A stretch of 64,000 bases of DNA from contig NC_073693.1 of the NCBI RefSeq assembly GCF_029784155.1, forward strand, positions 141,101,988 through 141,165,987, given 5' to 3'. The translations under genes were made by a program, and so were the position numbers. The notes beneath the pieces were generated by a model. That model was given only the letters and a program-made list of their open reading frames with translations, made no database searches and was not told the DNA's origin. Source of the DNA: Uranotaenia lowii (taxonomy: Eukaryota; Arthropoda; Insecta; Diptera; Culicidae). Every line of letters begins with the position of its first letter. The first letter of the stretch is position 1. Positions 56,769-64,000 of the stretch are shown in pieces.

Positions 56769-58943
56769 GACTTCCTTGGAGATTAATTATGCGGAATCTG
56801 AAATAATACAGCACTACACATAAGTTGGAGAGCCAGGGAATATCTGCAGTACGAAAATAGTACCTTCACGTTTCGCATTTTGAGCAGAATGTTGTCGTAA
56901 TGGCAATCAGTGGAAAATTATTTGACTTAATTTATTCTAATTTAAAACTTCGTTTAACATCAAACTAAAACGTTTGCCATGCTTGTTTATAGATTCAATG
57001 GGACTTGTCCAAACGAAAATAGGGGTAATATTACTATTTTTGTTGTTCTTCACATTTAATAGAACGTTTAGCAGGGCTAGACTGATTATCAGTATGCTAT
57101 ATCAAATTACTTCTCTCTTATTAGACGGATAAACAAGTTGTAATTCATTCAACTTCCATTGGGAAAACAACATTCTGCTCAAATAATCTAAGGAAAACTT
57201 GTGTAGAACAAATGCATTCAAAAACATCTGAAGAATAGTGTAGTAGTAGATAGAAAATATAATAAAATTTGCTAATGAAAACTATGTACATTACTCTGTC
57301 GGTTCCAGTAGACTGTCTATCAATCGATGTCTGCTTTCTGGTGATATGGTTGCTTATCCTTAGGGCTGCTGCATCCGATAGTTTCGTTTGTGCGAATACT
57401 TCTGACCAGGTTCCGGCAAAAGAAATCAGCTCCAATTCCGACGCGGTCGGATTTTTTTTTTCTTTTTTCTCTGTGATTTGGCCTGAAAAATGTGCACTCA
57501 AACGTGAATTTTTCTTCGAATTTCGGTAAAACTTACGCAGTTGATAATTACTTTGGTTTGTTTTTGACATTTTTGTTTGTATTGAAAGTACCTTCTAGTA
57601 TTGAAAAGGTTATTTTTCTTAGAAAAACTTTCCATGTCTCCCAATACACTCATCGGACTTTATTAGATAGCACTACCGTTGGACAGAATATATTTCTGAA
57701 CGGATTTGTTTTTGAGGGTCCTGAAAACGAATCGCCTTATCCCGATTTTTCAAGCGTCTTATCTGACAGAACCATTTTCCCCTTTGCAACAACTGCTTAC
57801 ATAACAAGGAAATGGAGTTGTTTTTTATGAGTCCGGCTGAACAGTCGGAAATGAGATGAAAAAATGTTCTTTATCGGTGATTCCTAATTAACCAAACTGG
57901 GAACGCAACCGGAATTACTTTTTATTGGTATATAAACCAAGTTAAGAACTTTTTGAAATTATATAATTTTGACACTAGTTATGCTCCAACTTCCCGACCT
58001 AAGTTGGCTAGTGCGAAAATTTTTCTTCCCACAATGGGGTAGAAAAATTATGACGCCCCTTCTTCCAAAAAACCCAGTTTTTCGATAGGCCCCCATTTCA
58101 GGTTCAGAAAAAATGCATTTTCTTACGACGCAATGGAATATAGAGATCATTTTGCATCCAAATGAAGTTGCGAAAAGTCAAAATTACCTGATTTTTCCTC
58201 GAGTTGAAAGGATTGAATAATTTCTTCTAAAAATACTCTTCACACTTCTGGCACACGACGGACCGAGATCTGATGAGAAATTCAAAATGTCTGTTCAATC
58301 AACTCTAGTCGAAACGGGTCGAAACAAGTAGAAATGGATTGACAGTTGATCACCTGTCTCTTTCCAATTGACTTCGACCGATTTCTACCAAGTCGAAACT
58401 AATCCTGCTGCCGAGCTGGATTGGTTTCGACTAGTTTCAACTCGCTCCATTGAACAACGACCTGACTTGTTTCGACCAAAACATTGGCTCGTTGAACATC
58501 TATCAGTTGACAGAAACCAGTTGAAACCGATTTTTACTAACGATTGAACGAAGCTAAAAATGGCTACCCTTGCAGGACTGCTGCGATTTGAAAAAAAAGT
58601 TTGCGCTGACAGCAGTTTGACATTTCGCTTTTCAAGCTGTTTTCGTTAAGTCGGTAATGCAGAGCTTCGTCAAGTATTATTTCAGGACCCGGAGCCGCCT
58701 CTGCTTTAAATTTGATTAAAATCTTTTGTCCTGAAATGTTTCACAACACCTGATAAAATTACATCACAACATCTTGTGCTTGAACTGTCGAACTGACACG
58801 GCACTACAAAATTTAGATAAATACTAGAACTTTCGTGTTAAAATCCTAGACAAAACAAAAAACAAACAAAACTAGAACTTTCGTCTGTAGGAAAAGATAA
58901 CCGAATCGGTTATCGAAATTTGTTCAAATTATAAACGTGAACA
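56769..58943. other. Intergenic between TRIR-like and ALR genes
   Basis: Minus-strand frame 57145-57570 (141 codons, MSKTNQSNYQLRKF...) and an overlapping plus-strand frame 57492-57830 show no recognised domain and oppose each other; neither can be supported as a gene. A cluster of GTCGAAAC-like motifs lies at 58288-58530 near the ALR promoter. Confidence 0.35.
58288..58530. repeat. Cluster of GTCGAAAC / GTTTCGAC motifs upstream of ALR
   Basis: Within 240 bp, TCGAAAC-like and complementary GTTTCGA-like motifs recur at least eight times on both strands (AGTCGAAACGGGTCGAAAC, GGTTTCGACTAGTTTCAAC, TTGTTTCGACC). Purpose unknown; it may be an eroded fold-back repeat. Confidence 0.4.
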
Positions 58944-59567
58944 ATGCCGGTTACCAACATTCCCACGGAGGGTTCAACTGGCACGGCCGGAAGGGAACCG
59001 GCACCTTGTCGGACATGTGTGGATTTCAAATCATGGTCCAAGCAACAACGGAAAACATTGACAACCACTACCGGCGTAAGTACTTCCGGTTCGGACAGGG
59101 AAGTCACCAAATCGGACAAATCAGAAAGCAGTAACAGCAATTCATCCCACCCACCAAAACACTGCCCGCTGGACAAAGATAAGCTGGGTCGTTATACCTG
59201 GAGTATTTTGCACACCACTGCCGCGTACTATCCGGATGAACCGAGCAATGAGGACCAATGCAACGTTCGGAGTTTTTTCACCTCCTTCGCCCAGCTATAC
59301 CCGTGCGAGTATTGCGCCAAGGATTTCCAGGATGAGTAATGAATCAAGCGAATAATTTTAAAAAATCTGAGATTTTTCAAACAAAAATGTTCCTACCATT
59401 CTAGGATAAAGAAGTTCCCCCCGGAAACGAAATCCCAGCACGCGTTAGCTCAGTGGCTGTGCCGGATGCACAATCGAGTCAACGCAAAATTGGGGAAGCC
59501 ACAGTTCGACTGTGCCAAGGTAGACGAACGCTGGAGGGATGGACCACCCGATGGATCCTGTGATTAG
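58944..59567 (+). CDS. Gfer: ALR/GFER FAD-linked sulfhydryl oxidase (Erv1 family)
   Basis: Two exons, 58944-59335 and 59405-59567, joined across a 69-nt GT..AG intron (555 nt, 184 aa). Erv1/ALR reoxidises Mia40 in the mitochondrial intermembrane space and passes electrons to cytochrome c or oxygen. An N-terminal shuttle CxxC is CRTC (residues 22-25), followed by a flexible Ser/Thr-rich linker. The Erv/ALR fold starts with [17 protein letters not shown], has the catalytic CEYC (121-124) beside the FAD site, and ends [38 protein letters not shown] with the structural cysteines and FAD-contacting HN..N. The first exon keeps a start with the N-terminal CxxC, so this is the long mitochondrial form. 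The adenine at -3 before ATG is favourable. Confidence 0.95.
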
Positions 59568-60128
59568 TAGTATTAACGTTGCAAAATAAGATTTGTTGTC
59601 ATTGAGCGTTGCAATTTGAAAATAACACGTTTATTTGAAATATATTTTAATTTAAAAGAATTGAATGAAACGAAAAAAGTCAAATTGTTGTAGATTTATT
59701 AATATTTAAAACAGATGACGTAAATTATAATATTCTTTTCTGTTTGAAGAAAAACTTTTAAGTTTTCTAAAAACATTCAATCAGGTGGTAATATATTAAG
59801 CAAAAATTTTCATTTAATGATAACCTAGTGTAGGTTCTATGAGGCTTAACGATACCTCGTTTAACCATCGTTCTACACGTTTTGAGAGCACTATGATGCC
59901 ACTTACTGGTTTCGTGTAGGTACATCTGAAATTTGGTATTGTTAGACTCGCAAACATATTTTAAACCATAATTTTTTAGAACAGTGCAAAAGAATCAAAT
60001 AATACAGAATTAGTGAATATTCAAAACAGCTCTTTATTGAACAAATTACATTGCCATCTTCAGATGATTCATTTTCTAAGAGCTTCGATTTTTCCATGAG
60101 GATGCAACGTTATACGATTACTCTATAA
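59568..60128. other. 3' flank of ALR
   Basis: AT-rich DNA without a gene. Confidence 0.4.
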
Positions 60129-60911
60129 AACGTGTGACCAACATATTTTTGCCAAGTGTTAGTGAATCTCGGTTTTAAGCTTTTTTGATCAGATTAAAGT
60201 TTTTGTTTTGCCTTGATAGCATTGGAGATGAAAGCTTAAATCTGATCAAAAAAGTTTAAATTTGAGACATGTTCTGCACACGGCTTGTATAAGGTTGCAT
60301 CCTGCTGGATTTAAGCAGGGCATGCAACGTTATACAAGCCGTGTGACAAACATCTTCCAGATATAAGCTGTTTTTGGTCAGCTTTAAGCTTGTTCGAGCA
60401 GATTTAAGCATTTCAGATGATTTTAAGCTTTCATTTCCAATGCTATCAAGGCAAAAAAAAAAGTTTACATCTGATCGAAAATAGCTTTAAAACAGGGACA
60501 TGCAACGTCATTCAAGCCGTGTGACGAACATCTTTCCGATTTATGCTTTTTTGGTCAGATTTAAGCTGTTTTGATCAGATTTAAGCTTTTCAATTGTCTT
60601 TAAGCTTTCATCTCCAATGCTGTTAAAAAAAAAGCTTGAATCTGATAAAAAAAAGCATAAAAACGAGTTTTACTAACACCCAGCAAATAGATGTTGTTCC
60701 AGGTTCCGGCCACATCCTGGCAATGTTATACAAACCGTATGGAGCACATCTCTCAGATTTCCCTTCATACTTCCCCTTTTTTGACAGATTTAAGCTTTTT
60801 TCTTCAGATTTGAGCTTTCATCTCTAATGCTGTCAAGGCTTAAATCTGAGGAAAAAAAGCTTAAAAACGAAATTCACCAACACTTTGTTAAAAGATGTTG
60901 GTCACACGATA
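60129..60911. mobile_element. Fold-back element built from internal repeats
   Basis: Left end CGTGTGACCAACAT (60131) and right end ATGTTGGTCACACG (about 60896) are inverted repeats, flanked inward by AGTGTTAGTGAATCTCG and its complement. Inside are several direct and inverted copies of CAACGTTATACAAGCCGTGT, TTTAAGCTTTTTTGATCAGA and AGCATTGGAGATGAAAGCTT. Non-coding. Confidence 0.75.
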
Positions 60912-61489
60912 CATAGACAAATCCTGTATCGTTGCCGGGACCTGGTTTTAGTACGATGATGTGATTTTACTCAAAGCTTGAATGCAAAGCTGCAATCCGC
61001 GAAGACAGGTCAATGTTTGACGTTTTGTAGTTAGGACAAATGTATGGCCGTTTTCAAAAGCTTTCTAAAAGCTCCCTAACTAATCTAAACATGGTGTCGC
61101 TAGTGTTTGCTCAATAACTCCCATGGTTGAGAAGAAAGCTGTAAAGCACCATAAACATAAAGTTAGCGTCGCCAACGATTTGTTTTGGAGAGCAACAACC
61201 CGACTATCTTGATACTTGGTATACTTGGAGATCTTTGCCACAACGCTCCTAAAAGGTTGAATCCTCCTCTTACAATTTGGTATAATCTCTCTATAAAAGG
61301 CTCTTTGACATATTTCAGTAGCAATATGTCAATGTGTTTCAATAGCAAAGTTACATGTTGTGGAGTTGCCAGTTGGTTTTGTCAAAAATCCGGACTCAAT
61401 GAAAAAAATCTAGATTTTTCAGGACACCGCTAAATTGATCGAAATAACATGTAAATTAAACATCGCCAAGGAATTCAATGCCAACCGCC
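60912..61489. other. Gene-free stretch
   Basis: No gene or recognised repeat. Confidence 0.3.
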
Positions 61490-61725
61490 AAGCAACCAGA
61501 ATTCCCTTAAAAAGGTTCCATAGAAGCTTAATCAGCTCTCGTTTGTGTCTGAAGAGAATGCTAATCAGCCCAAAATTTAAGTTCTTAAAGCTACTTTCAA
61601 GTTCGTTTAGGTGGCTGTAGAGAACGCTATTCAGCTTCTAAGAGAATGTCAAGAAACTTCTACGCGCCGAAAAAAAAACCGATTGACAGATTGCTCTGAC
61701 ATTCAGATGTCAGATAGCTATAGGT
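61490..61725. repeat. Dispersed repeat, copy 2 (inverted relative to 17440-17650)
   Basis: CATAGAAGCTTAATCAGCTC, GAAGAGAATGCTAATCAG and ATTCAGCTTCTAAGAGAATG are the complement of the series at 17440-17650. Confidence 0.7.
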
Positions 61726-62117
61726 TGCCGGTCTATCATGGTCTATCGCATTGATTTTAATTATATTGTTTTGATTACAAAAGCTGCTTACGCCTAGAGA
61801 ATTGAACCGCTGCTCTCTAGGTTGCAATGAAACTCACCAGCATCTCGACCAATCCAGCAATAGTTAATTGCCACTGTAATGATTAGTATTTAAACTTAAT
61901 GTCATTTGAGATGATTGAGTGGGTTGGTCAATAGATTGTACCTTATTTCGTTCAAAGGACTTTCAGTACACAATATGAATCATAACAAAAATTCGCATCA
62001 TCAAAAATTTATTCGAATATCTTAACATTATAAGAAAATTCGAAAAAATCTTGAATTCCATTTGTAAATATCAGTACAGATATAAACAAAACAAATACCA
62101 TGACAAGAAATTGACAG
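61726..62117. other. Gene-free stretch
   Basis: AT-rich, no gene or recognised repeat. Confidence 0.3.
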
Positions 62118-62118
62118 A

Positions 62119-62341
62119 CATTTTTGACATGTCGCTTAGAATTCCCATAGAGGTTCTTTAAAACACCTTTAAGTATCTTAATGGTACGCTTTAGAATGTT
62201 ACGCCAACGTTATCGACCTTCTTGAAAATCATTTTTGACATGTCGCTTAGAATTCCCATATAGGTTCTTTAAAACATCTTCAAGTAGCTTAACGGTGCGT
62301 TTTGGAATGCTACGCGAACGTTGTCGACCTTCTTGAAAGAA
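62119..62341. repeat. Two tandem copies of a 111-bp unit
   Basis: TTTTTGACATGTCGCTTAGA at 62121 and again at 62232; the rest of the unit (GGTTCTTTAAAACA, TCGACCTTCTTGAAA) also repeats with about 10% differences. Confidence 0.85.
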
Positions 62342-62519
62342 GTTCCATTTAAAGCGCTTAGAAGTTCCGTTATCGATAGTTTATCCTTTCAAAGGGCGAT
62401 GGAAGTTCCTGAGTAACTTTTACGCGACAAGAGTCACCTGAAGTTCCCGTAAAACATTTTTTTCAGCCAAATGTGAACTTCGGAGTTCCATCTTTAAGTG
62501 AAAACGCGACTTTTGGTTG

Positions 62520-63320
62520 CTTGGGGGTGCATCGTCAGAAGGATTCGTCTGCGCGAAGGAATACGATCCTATCGGGCCAGTAAGCAACCAAACCGGACAT
62601 TGGAGAAGAATGAAGAAGCAACAAGGTTCTAACGAAGTATGACGGATGCATCCTCATGGATGCCGAAACGTAAGTGAAGATGGATTTTGGGCGGCTTCCT
62701 GGCCAAAAATTTTACAAAGCCACTGGTCAAGAAAGTGTTTGATCTGGCAAGGTATTTGCAGCTGCGGACGAAAACCCCAGTTTTTATGAAAAACAAGACC
62801 ATGGACTCCGAAATGTACAAGGCAGAGTGCCTGAAAAAGGTTTTTTTTTCCAAACATTAGATCTCACAAAGGACCAGTAAAGTCTTCGCCAGATTTGGCA
62901 AGCTGCCACTACAGTAAAGAGGTACTACAGTGGTATCGGGACAACGGGTGGATTTTGTCGAAAAGGACATCAACCCACCCAACTGCCGTCAATTCCACTC
63001 TATGGAAAAATTTTTGGGCAATTGTCAATCAGAAGATGAAAAAGAATGGTAGGACGACTCGGGATACAACAGAGATGAAGAGATTGTGGAACAAAATGGC
63101 CGCTAAAGTCAGCGAATTGGGTGTCCAAACTATGATGAGTGGTACTCGACGAAAAGTTCGAAATTTCATCAAAACAACATCGGAATATTTTTTTTTTATT
63201 ATTTTTCCTTTAAAGTGCAATAAAAACCCTACATTTTGAGAACAAAACATTTTTATTTCATTTACAAAGCTCCGAGATATACCCCTTTTAATGCGTCCAG
63301 ATTTTAGATGATCCATGCAT
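62520..63320 (+). pseudogene. Dead mariner transposase, related to the DD37E family
   Basis: The plus strand reads CILMDAETYVK, then DFGRLPGQKFYKA, then PDLASCHYSKEVLQWYRDNG, LWKNFWAIVNQKMKK and KLWNKMAAKV-like segments, parallel to the transposase at 12287-13238. The N-terminal half is missing, there are frameshifts near 62700 and 62870, and the residue aligned with the catalytic Glu is Lys. An end-like sequence TCCAGATTTTAGATGATCCA lies at about 63296-63315. Confidence 0.75.
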
Positions 63321-64000
63321 TATTAGTCAAATTGCTCACAATTATTAGTCACATAGAAGTCCATGGCAACACCCGAATATCTACATGGAAATCATCAATA
63401 TTCTGGCAAACATTCAGGGGCATTCATTCCATAGTATACATTCAAGGGGCATTTGTGTTAAGCTACACAGCATAAATTATTTCCTGTAAAATTACGCAAA
63501 TGTCCTGTAATAAAAAGAGCAGGACATTTACCGTAATTTTACAGGTCGAAAACATGATTACGTGACAATTAATTTTTAGTGTATAACTTTTTTACAGGAC
63601 ATTTGATGTAATAATAAATGAATCTTCATTAACTTTCAAGGAAAACAATTTAGAATTACAGGTTTTGTTAATTAAAGGTGATTTATTTTAAAAGTTGCAG
63701 TTTTCAGTGACACGTAATAGTCAAAATGCGCCCCGGAGAGGCGCAAGATGTGGGTTCAAGTCCTACCGGGAGACAAGGCGAATTTTTTCGCATGTTTTTC
63801 AACATTAATTTTCATCTTGTCTAGTCCCTGAAATTTCGACTTACAGTTGGATTCATTTCCCTACAAAAAAGTTTCGCTAACTGAAAGTTTGAGTCAAGAC
63901 CAATCTGTGGGTCACAGTTTAAAAATAAGTTTTAAATTTTAACATTTTGCTACTTGCAGGCCTACAGATGAAGCCTACTTACAGGCGCTCTATCAGGGCT
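63321..64000. other. Right edge: AT-rich DNA with a tRNA-like fragment
   Basis: No gene. At 63728-63780 a B-box-like GGGTTCAAGTCC (63753-63764) and surrounding bases look like part of a tRNA-derived SINE; a complete tRNA cannot be drawn. TCCTGTAA/TTACAGGAC motifs at 63480-63600 occur in both orientations, which suggests a small inverted repeat. Confidence 0.35.

Noticed and set aside
57145..57830. Opposing ORFs of 141 and 112 codons
   Set aside because: No domain, they overlap in opposite strands, and composition fits AT-rich chance frames.
63728..63780. Possible tRNA gene
   Set aside because: Only a B-box-like sequence is clear; a complete cloverleaf and A box could not be drawn.

Overview
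The window is eukaryotic nuclear DNA from an insect, most likely a mosquito. Genes have introns with GT..AG borders, non-coding DNA is AT-rich and full of transposable elements, and one transposon has the DD37E transposase signature best known from mosquitoes. I found seven host genes or gene parts. (1) A complete caspar/FAF1 gene on the minus strand (13 coding exons, 751 codons, 21575 down to 4464). (2) A very large coiled-coil protein, seen as two pieces of opposite orientation (minus 25332-23865; plus 37695-50832). (3) The C-terminal end of a LYAR-like nucleolar protein (51333-51630). (4,5) Two COX6B genes (52044-52307 and 54640-54873, minus). (6) A TRIR-like protein with a long Arg/Ser domain (55527-56768, minus). 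(7) An ALR/GFER sulfhydryl oxidase with two exons (58944-59567, plus).

Most other sequence is mobile DNA. From left to right: a 2-kb fold-back element (196-2195); an RTE-like LINE fragment inside a caspar intron (7136-8560); and, inside the 11-kb first intron of caspar, a DD37E mariner with matching termini (12104-13393), a LINE split by a TA-flanked insertion (14845-17370), a terminal-inverted-repeat element carrying a 7-bp minisatellite (17951-19071) and a microsatellite-led Helentron-like repeat (19072-20859). Between the two N gaps lie a decayed relative of the minisatellite element, a CAGGGTGGCCAGC-ended element holding a Tc1-like element with very long inverted arms, a second RTE-like LINE, and an intact 7.08-kb two-ORF LINE with a 14-bp target duplication, itself inserted in an older inverted-repeat element. 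The right flank holds another fold-back repeat and a dead mariner.

The most important observation concerns the assembly. The two gaps are each exactly 500 N, and the block between them (25833-50832) is exactly 25,000 bases. The coiled-coil reading frame that runs off the right end of this block (phase 0) continues in phase 0 into the minus-strand coiled-coil exon at the left flank, while reading straight across the right gap meets a stop and an unrelated LYAR tail. The block therefore appears to be inverted by scaffolding, and the two coiled-coil pieces are one gene.

Functionally the host genes are unrelated: Imd/NF-kB control (caspar), a cytoskeletal or mitotic coiled coil, nucleolar growth (LYAR), respiratory complex IV (COX6B), nuclear RNA work (TRIR-like) and mitochondrial disulfide relay (ALR). 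COX6B and ALR are linked only in that ALR/Mia40 oxidises twin-CX9C-type proteins such as COX6B. I saw no CRISPR, operon or other prokaryotic feature and no viral gene.
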